From: [Limnothrix rosea] IAM M-220
GTDB taxonomy: Bacteria; Cyanobacteriota; Cyanobacteriia; Cyanobacteriales; MRBY01
NCBI RefSeq assembly: GCF_001904615.1
Contig: NZ_MRBY01000011.1
Span: 1-64,000 of the forward strand
DNA length: 64,000 nucleotides
Reading direction: 5' to 3'
Shown: positions 37,016 through 46,746 of the stretch, piece after piece
Layout of the letters: each line of letters starts with the position of its first letter
How positions within the stretch are numbered: the first letter of the stretch is position 1
Notes under the pieces: generated by a model
The model's database searches: none
Seen by the model: only the letters and a program-made list of their open reading frames with translations
Told to the model about the DNA's origin: nothing
Made by a program: the position numbers and the translations under genes

Positions 37016-37657
37016 TGGCTTCTCCTAATAATCTAAATCTGCAAAAAAACATTTTCTTATTATGCCTGATGTTTTGAGTATTAATGGCCACATTCGTGCC
37101 AAAGACACCGCTTCCACTCCCTCGGCTTGGGAGAAAAAGTCTTAAGAAAATCTTTAAAGCTCAATATAAACAGTCTTTTTTTTTTGAAAATCGTTGAATA
37201 TAAAGGGGCTTTGCTAGTCGTTATCTTTCTTAAGATATAACAACAAAACTTACTGCCGGCTAATTTTCTTGCTCGCTTTATTGCCGAGTGTTGCAAAATC
37301 TCTGCATTGAAGGTTTGTCTTGATTGGTTGTTTTAATAAGCTGGTTTTGTGACCACCTGATGGGTTTTCCTTGCTATTTGGGCGTTTAGACAGTCTTTAT
37401 TATCAGTTGCAGATGTCTGTTGTGCTGCTGATCGCGTCACGCACATTGTGAGATGGTGAAGTTCAATGAAAAATATAAATAAAATATTAAAGCGCCAGGC
37501 TGTTTGGTCAATCGCCCGAAATAGTTGTTAACAATGGTAAGAGTACTGAGTCTGTCATCCCTCTATGGACATAGCTGTTTGTTTTCTTTAGGGGGGATTT
37601 TAGGTGGCTATGAGGTTTGGTTTGTTTAGATCATTCCCATTCGGGGGGTTGCATTAG
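37016..37657. other. 642-bp divergent intergenic region
   Basis: Between the beta-lactamase-like gene and the hybrid kinase gene. AT-rich, with no supported ORF, tRNA or strong terminator. A short G-rich stretch (37591-37597 GGGGGGA) and a GGGGGG at about 37641-37646, some 10 bases before the kinase ATG, may be the kinase ribosome-binding region. Confidence 0.4.
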
Positions 37658-40600
37658 ATGCAAAAAGTATTGTTATCGAATTTAGGGGATTGGCGATCGC
37701 CATTGCGCGAGAGTTTTTTTGCGCCTTTTAGTGCAGATGACCCGATGTCTGGTGGGCTGTTAGGTCTTCATGTTGTTGCAAATTTACTGACGGCGATCGC
37801 CTACTTTTCCATCCCGTTAATGCTCATTTATTTTGTCAGAAAGCGCCACGGTACCCCTTTCTCCCAAGTCTTCGTTTTATTTAGCGCCTTCATCATTGCC
37901 TGCGGTGTTGGGCATTTTCTTGATGTCCTGAAAATTTGGGCTCCCCTCTCTCAACTATCCGTCTTTGAACATGCCCTAACCGCCGCTGTTTCCTGCTACA
38001 CAGCCATAGAACTATATTTTTTGTTGCCTCAGTTTTTAAGCCTAAAAACACCTCAAGAACTAGAGGAAGTCAACGAAAAATTGCAGCTAGAGATGCGTGA
38101 ACGACAGAGCGCCGATAAAGTACTCAACGATATCGTTGAAGCCACAGCTCCTGTTACGGGTCAAGATTTTTTTCCTGCCCTTGTGGAAAAGTTGACCTTG
38201 GCTTTAAATGTCAAGCAAATCCAAATTGCTGAGATTCTGAACTCCCAAGACCCAGAGCTGTCAGAGACTCTGACCCTTGCTGCATGGTCTAACCCAGCCT
38301 TTGCCGAAGATGTGGCCACCATTAACGAAATAGACGATCCAGCCCAGCCCACAACCTCTTACTTGCGCGTACCAATCTTAGATCGCAACCAGCAAGCGAT
38401 TGGCATATTAAGAGTGTTTCACTCTGAGCCGACGATTAATCGCGAACAGGCAACCAAAATTATCACCGTATTTGCGTCGCGTGCGGCTGCGGAAATTGAA
38501 CGCAAGCGCGCCCTTGAAAAGCTCAACGAAGCTAACACCCAGTTGGCAAATCTCAATAGCCAACTTGAACAGAAAGTCACTGAACGCACAGAGACCCTAG
38601 AAACTGTCAATAGCTCACTCCAGGAGAAAATTAAACAAAGCCGCCTGACAGAACGGGCGTTAAGGGAAAGCGAAGATCGTTTTCGTAGTCTTTTGCTAAA
38701 TATTCCGGGAGCTGTTTTTCGTTGTTTTCCTGACGAATACAGAACGATGGAATTTTTGAGTAACCGTATTGAAGACATTACTGGCTATGCTGCAACGGAT
38801 TTTTTAAATAATCGTGTTCGCGCCTTTAATGAACTTGTTTATGCTGACGATTTACAGCAGCTTCAGGCCGTGGCGGCAAATCTTTCGGCAGCGAATGCGA
38901 CTTACCAAGTTGAATATCGTTTGACTCGCTGTGATGGTCATCTAGCTTGGGTGTTTGAGCGAGGCACTGGGGTTTTTGATGCGAATGGTCAGATCCTCTA
39001 CCTTGAGGGGGTCATGGTTGAAATTACCGAACGTAAGATTGCGCTTCAGTCTTTAGAGCAGGAACGCCGTCAACTGCGACAGCTGATTCAAAATATGCCT
39101 GTGGCAATGGCCATGTTTGATACTCAAATGCGCTACGTCGCATATAGTGATCAATGGTCGCAAGATTATGATCTTGGTGCGGCAGATCTGGTCGGGCGAT
39201 CGCACTATGAGCTGTTTCCAGAGCTACCTGAGCAATATAAAAAAATTAACGAACGTGGTTTAGCGGGCGAGGTGATTAAATCTGACGAGGATATTTTCGT
39301 GCAGAGGGATGGGCAAGTTCGCTATCTCAAATGGGTATTACAGCCTTGGTATTACAGTCAGGATGAGGTTGGCGGTGTTGTTATTGTTTCTCAAGATATT
39401 AAGGATCTCGTCCTTGGCCGGGAAGCTGCCCTTGAAGCGTCGCGTCTGAAATCGAGTTTTTTGGCGAATATGAGCCATGAGATTCGGACACCAATGAATG
39501 GCATTTTAGGCATTGCCGAACTGCTAAAAAATACGAAGTTATCATCTCAGCAGCAAAATTTTGTACAAACGCTCAATAACAGTGCGCAACATTTGCTCTA
39601 TTTGATTAATGATATTTTGGATTTCTCGAAGCTAGAAGCAGGGGAAATGCGGTTAGAGAAAACTGCTCTTGATATTGTGGATTGTGTGGAATCTGTGGCG
39701 GCATTGTTGGCTGTTCAAGCGCACAATAAGCGGGTAGAACTACTTACTTTTGTGGATCCACAATTGAATCAAATTTTGATTGGTGATCCGGTGAGGTTGC
39801 GGCAAATTTTGACCAATCTCGTGAATAATGCCATCAAGTTCACGCCGGAAGGCTCGGTTGTTGTGCGGGCCATTTTGGTTGATTTTGGACAAAGTCCAGA
39901 GGGTGAGTCTGAAGTTACGGTACGAATTGAAATTACGGATACGGGGATTGGGATCAAATCAGAGGATCGCCATAGATTGTTCCAGTCGTTTTCTCAGGTT
40001 GATCCTTCAACAACGCGTCAGTATGGTGGTACGGGTTTAGGGTTGGCGATCGCCAAGCAATTAGTGACGCTAATGGAAGGCGAAATTGGCATAGACAGCA
40101 ATGCTGGTGAAGGCTCAACCTTCTGGTTTACAGCTGTATTTAAGGGTCTTGATGCCGTTTTAGGTCAGCCGGATTTAGAGCTTAGAGATATCCTCGTCAT
40201 TGATGCCCTAGAGGTTTCGCGGGAGCTGATCGTGGAATACTTAACGGCTTACGACATGTCGGTGGATAGTTCCTCAGATTTGATTGAAGGGTTAGTTCAA
40301 ATTGAACAACATCAAAATTATGATTTGGTGCTGTACTCATTACCAATTTTCTGCGGTCAACAGGAGCAAATTCGTACTGTTTTAAATCGCCTTAAGGATG
40401 TGCTCCCTCGAGAACAGCTCGTCGTGGTGATTTCCCAGGTCGATTATCCTAGCCTAAAAGATTGGCTACATAAGCAGAAAATTCGTCATTTGATCAAGCC
40501 TCTACAGCAGCAATCTCTCTGGCGTTTATTGCGCAATCTTGATCGAGCGGAAACGATTGCACCGGAGGAGAATAATCTTTCTCTGGCTTCCCAAAGATTT

Positions 40601-41446
40601 GTGCGGCGATCGCCGGAAATTAAAATCCTGTTAGCGGAGGATACTCCGGTTAACCAACTGGTGATTACCAATCAGTTAGAGATTTTAGGGTTTAAAAAAA
40701 TTGATTGTGCCAGTAATGGTAAAGCCGTCCTGGAGATGTTGCAGGCGAAACCCTATGACTTGATTTTGATGGATTGTCGGATGCCAGAGCTAGATGGTTA
40801 TGACACGACTGGAGCGATTCGCAAACAAGAAAAAGAAGGGGAGATGCCTGTTGTGATTGTGGCAATGACAGCCAATGCTTTAGAAGGTGAACGTGAAAAA
40901 TGTTTATCGGTAGGGATGAATGATTATATTTCCAAGCCAACGACGATTGAGACTTTGCGAGTTGTCCTAGAGCGTGTTTTGGATAACTATTTTCCCGAGG
41001 ACGAGGAATTGGCGATCGCCACGGAGTCAGACCAGCAAGACGAGGATGCCAACAAGTCGGACAAAAAAGACGTGGATCCTCAGCAACAAGCGGCCACGAC
41101 CCAAAACTCTCCCATTGACTTTCAGCGATTAAAGCATTTTTACGGTGAAGATATTGCGTTCCATCGCGTGATGTTTAAACAGTTAATGTCGAGTTTACCT
41201 CAGTATCTGAGCGGTCTAGAGGTGGCCGTAGCGGAGGAAGATCTGGGGCAAATTTTGTATGAATCCCATCGTTTGCGGGGCTCCGTGACGACTGCCAGCA
41301 TCAAAAATATTCCTGTACTGTGTAATGCCATTGACGATGCAGCCCATGACGAAGATATGGGGCGGATTAAAATCCTGCTCGCTGATCTAAAAGAAAAACT
41401 GAATAATGTCCTGCAATTTCTTGAGGATTATTTGACAGACGAGTAA
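37658..41446 (+). CDS. hybrid histidine kinase with ethylene-receptor-like sensor domain
   Basis: Protein of 1262 aa. Three TM helices (about residues 36-60, 68-90, 104-126) form a domain matching the plant ETR1 ethylene-binding domain without gaps at an offset of 17: Tyr49, Ile52, Pro53, Cys82 and His86 correspond to ETR1 Y32, I35, P36, C65 and H69. ETR1 D25 is Asn42 here and E38 is Met55. Then come a GAF domain (about 150-285), a coiled coil (about 285-340), two PAS domains (about 340-590), HisKA with H607, HATPase ([17 protein letters not shown]), a receiver-like domain with Ser894 in place of the phospho-Asp, a true receiver with D1039 ([15 protein letters not shown]), and an Hpt domain with H1204 (SHRLRGS). 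A phosphorelay H607-D1039-H1204 is plausible. The ligand is uncertain. Confidence 0.9.
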   Translation: MQKVLLSNLGDWRSPLRESFFAPFSADDPMSGGLLGLHVVANLLTAIAYFSIPLMLIYFVRKRHGTPFSQVFVLFSAFIIACGVGHFLDVLKIWAPLSQLSVFEHALTAAVSCYTAIELYFLLPQFLSLKTPQELEEVNEKLQLEMRERQSADKVLNDIVEATAPVTGQDFFPALVEKLTLALNVKQIQIAEILNSQDPELSETLTLAAWSNPAFAEDVATINEIDDPAQPTTSYLRVPILDRNQQAIGILRVFHSEPTINREQATKIITVFASRAAAEIERKRALEKLNEANTQLANLNSQLEQKVTERTETLETVNSSLQEKIKQSRLTERALRESEDRFRSLLLNIPGAVFRCFPDEYRTMEFLSNRIEDITGYAATDFLNNRVRAFNELVYADDLQQLQAVAANLSAANATYQVEYRLTRCDGHLAWVFERGTGVFDANGQILYLEGVMVEITERKIALQSLEQERRQLRQLIQNMPVAMAMFDTQMRYVAYSDQWSQDYDLGAADLVGRSHYELFPELPEQYKKINERGLAGEVIKSDEDIFVQRDGQVRYLKWVLQPWYYSQDEVGGVVIVSQDIKDLVLGREAALEASRLKSSFLANMSHEIRTPMNGILGIAELLKNTKLSSQQQNFVQTLNNSAQHLLYLINDILDFSKLEAGEMRLEKTALDIVDCVESVAALLAVQAHNKRVELLTFVDPQLNQILIGDPVRLRQILTNLVNNAIKFTPEGSVVVRAILVDFGQSPEGESEVTVRIEITDTGIGIKSEDRHRLFQSFSQVDPSTTRQYGGTGLGLAIAKQLVTLMEGEIGIDSNAGEGSTFWFTAVFKGLDAVLGQPDLELRDILVIDALEVSRELIVEYLTAYDMSVDSSSDLIEGLVQIEQHQNYDLVLYSLPIFCGQQEQIRTVLNRLKDVLPREQLVVVISQVDYPSLKDWLHKQKIRHLIKPLQQQSLWRLLRNLDRAETIAPEENNLSLASQRFVRRSPEIKILLAEDTPVNQLVITNQLEILGFKKIDCASNGKAVLEMLQAKPYDLILMDCRMPELDGYDTTGAIRKQEKEGEMPVVIVAMTANALEGEREKCLSVGMNDYISKPTTIETLRVVLERVLDNYFPEDEELAIATESDQQDEDANKSDKKDVDPQQQAATTQNSPIDFQRLKHFYGEDIAFHRVMFKQLMSSLPQYLSGLEVAVAEEDLGQILYESHRLRGSVTTASIKNIPVLCNAIDDAAHDEDMGRIKILLADLKEKLNNVLQFLEDYLTDE

Positions 41447-41473
41447 ACCATGAATGAAGTGCTTTTACTTCTG

Positions 41474-42214
41474 TCATTCTGTGAGTTTGTCTGGGTGGGC
41501 GATCGCCCATTCAACTTGCCGCAAAATGCCCCTGAGCATCGACGTTTCCGCTTGGGTAAGTGCATTACGGTTGTATAAACTCCGAAACTTATTCATACGA
41601 GCAGCGGCGGTATGTTCGTGCAAATAACCAATTTTTAGTAAAAGTCTTTCTAAATGCTGATAGTAACCCTCTAAATCCTTAAGATCTGCCAAATCTTGAT
41701 GTGCTGGAGCATGCGATATTTCTGCCGTTGTACTGAGGCTCTTCAGCTCATAACAGCAAACGGCGATCGCTTGGGCGAGATTAAGAGAAGTATACTGATC
41801 ACCCGTTGGGATACAAAGAAACCTCTGAGCATGATTGAGCTCCGTATTGGTGAGGCCATTATCTTCCCGACCAAAAATAACCGCACCCGGAGCATCATCT
41901 TCTAATAACCACGGCAAAACCTGCTTGGGAGCTTCCATCTGTGTCGGTAATTCCCTTGGCTCCCCCGTGGTGGCGATCGCCTTTTGACAACCCTCTAAAG
42001 CCTCCGGCAAAGTCTGAACGACCATCGCATTTTCCAAGATTTCCGGCGCACGGACAGCCATTAAACGAGCCTCCTCACCCAGATGATCACAACGGGGACT
42101 AACCAGCACCAACTGCGACAACCCCATATTTTTCATCACACGCGCCACAGAACCCACATTTAAAGCACCAGCAGGCTCCACCGCAACAATGCGAATATGC
42201 TCAAGACTTTTCAA
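41474..42214 (-). CDS. trmJ: SPOUT-class RNA methyltransferase (TrmJ/TrmH family)
   Basis: AdoMet-dependent 2'-O-ribose methyltransferase of 246 aa. Family motifs are IVAVEPAGALNVGSVARVMKNMGLSQLVLVSP (motif 1 region, Asn and Arg conserved), PGAVIFGREDNGLTNTEL (motif 2) and CIPTGDQYTSLNLAQAIAVCCYEL (motif 3, the trefoil-knot AdoMet site). Length and the C-terminal helical extension (ERLLLKIGYLHEH...RSLYNRNALTQAE) match TrmJ, which modifies position 32 of tRNAs; a TrmH-type assignment cannot be excluded. It lies convergent with the hybrid kinase gene. Confidence 0.87.
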   Translation of the reverse strand: MKSLEHIRIVAVEPAGALNVGSVARVMKNMGLSQLVLVSPRCDHLGEEARLMAVRAPEILENAMVVQTLPEALEGCQKAIATTGEPRELPTQMEAPKQVLPWLLEDDAPGAVIFGREDNGLTNTELNHAQRFLCIPTGDQYTSLNLAQAIAVCCYELKSLSTTAEISHAPAHQDLADLKDLEGYYQHLERLLLKIGYLHEHTAAARMNKFRSLYNRNALTQAETSMLRGILRQVEWAIAHPDKLTE

Positions 42215-42272
42215 AGGATGTTGACCTCAGCTACATACTTGCCGTTGTTAATTGTGCCGCCAAACGTTCTGT

Positions 42273-42659
42273 CTAGAGTAATTTATCAAACGGACTACTA
42301 AACTCTTGGATATAACCACAATAAATGCAGCGGTGATGTTTCCCCTCAATGCGCTGGAGCGGACGCTCACATTGCGGACAACCTTGAGCCTTCGGTTTTG
42401 TCGCTAATTTTTGACGAGACTTCACAATATCAAACTTTTTCTGTAAATCAGCCTCAGTCAGTGCTGTGGTCTCTTCCAACAGTTCCCACACCGAGCGACT
42501 GAGACAATAAAGCTCTGCATATTTTTCCGTCAGTTTTTCCAGCTTGTCCTGTACACTATCCTTTTCATCTCGACCAGCCGTACTGCCCGGCGATCGCCCC
42601 GGTTCCCCCAACTGCTGCGCCATCGCATAAACATCAATTTCATTGGGATTCTCAGACAT
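42273..42659 (-). CDS. small zinc-ribbon protein, unknown function
   Basis: Protein of 128 aa starting at MSENPNEID; a start 9 bases further upstream is also open. The N-terminal part is polar and helical (QDKLEKLTEKYAELYCLSRSVWELLEETTAL). The C-terminus carries a zinc ribbon: CPQCERPLQRIEGKHHRCIYCGY has two CxxC pairs separated by 15 residues. It probably binds nucleic acid or protein; no family name is recognised. It is 58 bases upstream of the methyltransferase gene on the same strand, so co-transcription is plausible. Confidence 0.75.
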   Translation of the reverse strand: MSENPNEIDVYAMAQQLGEPGRSPGSTAGRDEKDSVQDKLEKLTEKYAELYCLSRSVWELLEETTALTEADLQKKFDIVKSRQKLATKPKAQGCPQCERPLQRIEGKHHRCIYCGYIQEFSSPFDKLL

Positions 42660-43012
42660 AACTAGCAAAAAGTAGGGCGATCGCTATTTCTTACGGCAGA
42701 TATCACTATTTATAATCACCACAAGATAATTTACAATCTGTAATGTTGCCATCGTGACCCGCAAGGATTTTAATATTCTTTGCTGCTGCCAAAGATACAG
42801 TTCAGGCAGAACACAATCGGCAGCTTATACAAAACAAAAGAGTGACACTTATAATACAAAGAAGTGTTTTAATTGCTACACTCAAACGCCTTCGGTCTGG
42901 AGATTTGCTCTAAAACAGGTCGCGAGTCGTTCAAATGTACATTAAATCAAACGTAAAAGTGATCACCCTAGTAAATCGTAGTACTTAAATTTTATAGAGC
43001 GAACATAAACCT
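42660..43012. other. 353-bp divergent region upstream of EF-G gene
   Basis: Promoter region for the zinc-ribbon gene (minus) and the EF-G gene (plus). A GTA-N8-TAC sequence at 42971-42984 matches the NtcA consensus, but it is only 28 bases from the EF-G start codon and not followed by a properly spaced -10, so I do not claim a functional site. No RNA gene is seen. Confidence 0.4.
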
Positions 43013-45103
43013 ATGAAAGACCTGACCAAATATCGTAATATCGGTATCTTCGCTCACGTCGATGCGGGTAAAACCACCACCACCGAGCGTATCCTGAAGT
43101 TAACCGGAAAAATCCACAAAATCGGAGAAACCCACGAAGGTTCCGCCACCACCGACTTCATGGACCAAGAGCAAGAACGCGGCATTACTATTCAATCCGC
43201 GGCAACCAGCTGCTTTTGGAAAGATCACCAACTCAACATCATCGATACTCCCGGTCACGTCGATTTCACCATCGAAGTTTATCGTTCGCTAAAAGTACTT
43301 GATGGCGGCGTGGGTGTCTTTTGCGGTTCCGGCGGCGTAGAGCCCCAATCCGAAACAAACTGGCGCTATGCTAACGATTCCAAAGTAGCCCGAATTATTT
43401 ACGTTAATAAACTTGACCGTCTTGGTGCAGACTTTTATAAAGTTGTAGATCAAGTAGACAATATCCTTGATGCACGACCCCTCGTAATGGTGTTGCCTAT
43501 CGGTCGTGAAGAAGAGTTTGTCGGCGTGGTTGATCTCCTCACCGAAAAAGCTTGGATTTGGGACGAATCTGGCGATCCCATGAACTATGAGATCACAGAT
43601 GTGCCTGAAGACATGGCGGACAAGGTTGCTGAATACCGCGAAAAGCTCATTGAGACTGCGGTAGAGCAAGACGATAACCTCATGGAAAAATACCTTGAAG
43701 GCGAAGAAGTTTCCATTGACGAAATCAAAGAATGTATCCGTAAAGGAACGCGTAACCTCGATTTCTTCCCCACTTACTGCGGTTCTTCCTTTAAAAACAA
43801 AGGTGTACAGCTAGTCCTCGATGCAGTTGTTGATTATCTCCCGAACCCTAAGGAAGTCAATCCGCAGCCTGAGACTGACGAAGAAGGTAATGAAACTGGC
43901 AAATACGCAATTGTTGATCCTGAGAAGCCGCTTCGCGCTTTGGCATTCAAGATTATGGATGATCGCTTCGGTGCGTTGACCTTTACTCGGATCTACTCCG
44001 GTACCCTCAACAAAGGTGACACCATTCTCAATACAGCAACAGGTAAAACTGAGCGTATTGGCCGTATGGTCGAAATGCATGCTGATTCCCGTGAAGAAAT
44101 TGACACCGCGCAAGCTGGTGACATCATCGCGATTGTGGGGATGAAAAATGTCCAAACGGGGCACACACTTTGTGATAAAGACAATCCGGCAACTCTTGAG
44201 GCGATGGTCTTCCCTGACCCTGTAATCTCTATCGCTATTTCTCCTAAGAATAAAGGTGGTAACGAGAAGATGGGTGTTGCCCTCGGTAAGATGATGAAAG
44301 AAGATCCTTCTTTCCAAGTTGAAACCGATTCTGATAGTGGCGAAACTATCATCAAGGGTATGGGTGAGTTGCACCTAGATATTAAGGTGGATATTCTTAA
44401 GCGCACCTATGGCGTTGAAGTTGAAGTGGGTAAGCCTCAGGTCGCATATCGCGAATCGATCACGAAGCAACTTTCTGATAGTTATACCCACAAGAAGCAG
44501 TCTGGTGGTTCTGGTCAATTCGGTAAGATCGACTACATTATTGAGCCGGGTGAACCGGGTTCTGGCTTCCAGTTTGAGTCTAAGGTGACTGGTGGTAATG
44601 TGCCTCGTGAATTTTGGCCTGCGGTTGAGAAAGGCTTTGCGCAATCTATCGAGAAGGGTGTTTTGGCTGGGTTCCCTTGTGTTGATCTAAAGGTCACATT
44701 GATGGATGGTTCTTTCCACCCTGTAGATTCTTCGGCGATCGCCTTCGAGATTGCAGCAAAGAGCGGATACCGTCAGTCTGTCCCTAAAGCTGCCCCTCAA
44801 ATTCTTGAACCGATCATGAAGGTCGATGTGTTCACTCCCGACGATTATGTGGGTGATGTCATTGGTGACCTAAACCGTCGTCGTGGCATGATCCAAGGTC
44901 AAGATGCTGCATCTACCGGTGCTCGCATCAAAGCAGAAGTCCCCCTTAGCGAAATGTTTGGCTACATCGGTGACTTGCGTACAATGACCTCTGGTCGTGG
45001 TCAGTTCTCTATGGAATTTGATCATTACGCACCTTGTCCTAAGAATGTTGCGGAAGAAGTGATTAAAGAAGCGAAAGAGCGTGCTGAAGCTAAAGCTAAG
45101 TAA
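43013..45103 (+). CDS. elongation factor G paralogue (EF-G2/FusB type)
   Basis: Translational GTPase of 696 aa with all EF-G domains. G-domain motifs: [12 protein letters not shown] (P-loop), GITIQSA, DTPGHVD, and [10 protein letters not shown] (the NKxD element). The sequence differs from the canonical cyanobacterial str-operon EF-G, which reads [19 protein letters not shown] and NKMDRTGADF (from memory), and matches instead the second EF-G (FusA2/FusB) of gammaproteobacteria ([46 protein letters not shown]). It stands alone, with no rpsL, rpsG or tuf nearby, and has its own terminator. A role in elongation, ribosome recycling or stress translation cannot be told apart by sequence. Confidence 0.92.
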   Translation: MKDLTKYRNIGIFAHVDAGKTTTTERILKLTGKIHKIGETHEGSATTDFMDQEQERGITIQSAATSCFWKDHQLNIIDTPGHVDFTIEVYRSLKVLDGGVGVFCGSGGVEPQSETNWRYANDSKVARIIYVNKLDRLGADFYKVVDQVDNILDARPLVMVLPIGREEEFVGVVDLLTEKAWIWDESGDPMNYEITDVPEDMADKVAEYREKLIETAVEQDDNLMEKYLEGEEVSIDEIKECIRKGTRNLDFFPTYCGSSFKNKGVQLVLDAVVDYLPNPKEVNPQPETDEEGNETGKYAIVDPEKPLRALAFKIMDDRFGALTFTRIYSGTLNKGDTILNTATGKTERIGRMVEMHADSREEIDTAQAGDIIAIVGMKNVQTGHTLCDKDNPATLEAMVFPDPVISIAISPKNKGGNEKMGVALGKMMKEDPSFQVETDSDSGETIIKGMGELHLDIKVDILKRTYGVEVEVGKPQVAYRESITKQLSDSYTHKKQSGGSGQFGKIDYIIEPGEPGSGFQFESKVTGGNVPREFWPAVEKGFAQSIEKGVLAGFPCVDLKVTLMDGSFHPVDSSAIAFEIAAKSGYRQSVPKAAPQILEPIMKVDVFTPDDYVGDVIGDLNRRRGMIQGQDAASTGARIKAEVPLSEMFGYIGDLRTMTSGRGQFSMEFDHYAPCPKNVAEEVIKEAKERAEAKAK

Positions 45104-45155
45104 AACCATTATGGCGCTCTGATTACTGACTATTTTGTCACTGGGATTTTAAATA

Positions 45156-45194
45156 ATAAAAAAGCCGATTAGTTTTATACTGATCGGTTTTTTC
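45156..45194 (+). terminator. rho-independent terminator of the EF-G gene
   Basis: CCGATTAG / CTGATCGG stem with one G-T wobble, preceded by a run of A and followed by TTTTTT. It starts about 50 bases after the EF-G stop. Confidence 0.8.
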
Positions 45195-45231
45195 TTGAGT
45201 CACTATTAACGCAATAAATGTCTGAGATGTA

Positions 45232-45696
45232 ATGAATCCTAATGGTCATATTTCAGTTTTAGAAATTGATCATGGTCAATATTTAACAGGATCAAATGCC
45301 ATTTTATTTTACCTAAGTCAAGGTATAAAATTCTTGCCGGTTAATACTTGGCAGCAAGCTCAGATAATGCAATGGTTATTTTTTGAGCAATATAGTCATG
45401 AATCAAATATTGCGACATCGCGGTATTGGCTATCTATTTTAAAGGAATCAAAAAAGCAGAAAGATACCCTAGAGCAAAAGCAGAAAGCTGGTTACGCTGC
45501 GCTAGGGGTCACGGAAAAGCATCTTGCTCAGTATGATTTTTTTGTAGGTAATCAGTATTCGATCACAGATATTGCGCTCTATGCCTATACCTATGTCGCC
45601 CATGAGGGAAACTTTGATTTAGGCTCCTACTCTAATATTTGTATATGGTTAAAACAGGTGAGTGAACAACCGCGATACCTTAGAATATCGGCCTAA
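45232..45696 (+). pseudogene. N-terminally truncated glutathione S-transferase
   Basis: Encodes 154 aa. It begins at NPNGHISVLEIDHGQYLTGSNAILFYLSQG, equivalent to the second half of the GST thioredoxin-like domain (the cis-Pro region and the S residue that binds the gamma-glutamyl group), followed by the all-helical C-terminal domain with AQYDFFVGNQYSITDIALYAYTYVAHE, including the N-capping S/T-x-x-D motif. The first 45 or so residues, including the catalytic Ser/Cys/Tyr, are missing; the sequence upstream is the EF-G terminator and has an in-frame stop. Probably a decayed gene, though a short product could be made. Confidence 0.7.
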
Positions 45697-45739
45697 ATTT
45701 GTCGCTAATAGTTTGATCTTTTAAGCACTAATTACGATG

Positions 45740-45952
45740 TTAATCATCGGGATAGACTTTTTCGTAAGCTGACATTTCATCTTCTGAAACGAGATGTTTG
45801 AGGGCATCTAGGCGGGAATTTAATAGGAGCTGAGTTACTTTTGCTGCATCGCCTTCTTTAATTTTAGCGTCGGCTAATTTGTCAAAGAGTTGGTGGTAAA
45901 ACTTATCAAGTTCATGGTGTAAGTGAAAACGAATTTCAGAGGTGTCACGCAT
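45740..45952 (-). CDS. small conserved-looking helical protein, unknown function
   Basis: Protein of 70 aa, acidic, soluble and mostly helical (IRFHLHHELDKFYHQLFDKLADAKIKEGDAAKVTQLLLNSRLDALKHL written in segments: helix 1 about residues 5-26, helix 2 about 34-55). No cysteine, no motif, no TM. I do not recognise the family. The ATG start and a coding-like amino-acid composition support a real gene. It is convergent with the truncated GST. Confidence 0.6.
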   Translation of the reverse strand: MRDTSEIRFHLHHELDKFYHQLFDKLADAKIKEGDAAKVTQLLLNSRLDALKHLVSEDEMSAYEKVYPDD

Positions 45953-46188
45953 AAAATAGTTTATTTTAAAAATTAGTTACTCTTTTTAAATAACATGAAC
46001 TTCTGTATTGGGTCTCAAAAAAGATACATATTTTCGAAATCACTGTACTTTAAAAATAACGAGATGGCGATCGCCGGATAATAAAGCATAAAAAAAGACG
46101 CTAACGCGCCGTCACTACAGAAAAATAAGCGGATTGTCTTAAGGAAATCAAATAAAATTATAGGGTATAAAACAAGGATAAACTCTGA

Positions 46189-46569
46189 TTAGTTAGCTGC
46201 ATAAATGCGTTTGAGGCTTTGCCCCTGACACCAATCGGTAAAGCCATTGACCGTAAAGGTGACGTATTCGACACCATAGGCTGTCCAATAATCCGTAACC
46301 ACACCTTGCTTTTTTTCTGGGTCATCACGGCGCTGAACCGTAGAGCCAAGGGGGAAAAGTTGAGCAATCTCGCTATCTTTCCACTTTTTGAGCTTTAAAA
46401 TATGTTGTTGCTTATCTTCCGTCAGGAGCTGCCACGCTTCAACCTTTAAATGTGCAAATGCAGCTGTTAGTCGTTCGATTTCTGACCAAGTTTCAGCTTG
46501 AGATAAATATTCTGCCAGTTGCTGTGCTGTATCTATTTGGAAATCTGGAACTAATTCGGTACTCATCAC
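46189..46569 (-). CDS. hypothetical soluble protein
   Basis: Protein of 126 aa (second ATG three bases downstream). It has a helical N-terminal two thirds (AQQLAEYLSQAETWSEIERL) and a C-terminal beta-rich module (FPLGSTVQRRDDPEKKQGVVTDYW, then YGVEYVTFTV), which resembles a small SH3-like barrel of the kind that reads GxVxxxW. Function unknown. It stands alone between two AT-rich gaps. Confidence 0.65.
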   Translation of the reverse strand: MMSTELVPDFQIDTAQQLAEYLSQAETWSEIERLTAAFAHLKVEAWQLLTEDKQQHILKLKKWKDSEIAQLFPLGSTVQRRDDPEKKQGVVTDYWTAYGVEYVTFTVNGFTDWCQGQSLKRIYAAN

Positions 46570-46746
46570 ACAAACACCAAATATGGTGTTTTAAAACGCA
46601 GGATTGCTAGGGACACATACCAAATATAGGAAATAATTGAGGCGATCGCAAATCGCAAATCTCCCCATTAAAGATAGAATTACTCCCTCTAGGATTCGTT
46701 TTCTGGCAAAATCACTTCTAGTTGCCCAGATTACACGGCGATCGCC

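Noticed and set aside
37081-37296. 71-codon minus-strand frame upstream of the hybrid kinase
   Set aside because: Lysine/phenylalanine-rich product of AT-rich intergenic DNA, with no family and no ribosome-binding site.
42971-42984. GTA-N8-TAC, a match to the NtcA consensus, before the EF-G gene
   Set aside because: It lies only 28 bases from the start codon, with no correctly spaced -10 element, so activation by NtcA from this position is unlikely; chance matches are frequent.
43811-44406. Overlapping antisense frames of 137-187 codons in the EF-G gene
   Set aside because: Two different frames are open in the same stretch, which reflects codon bias in the sense gene rather than real genes.
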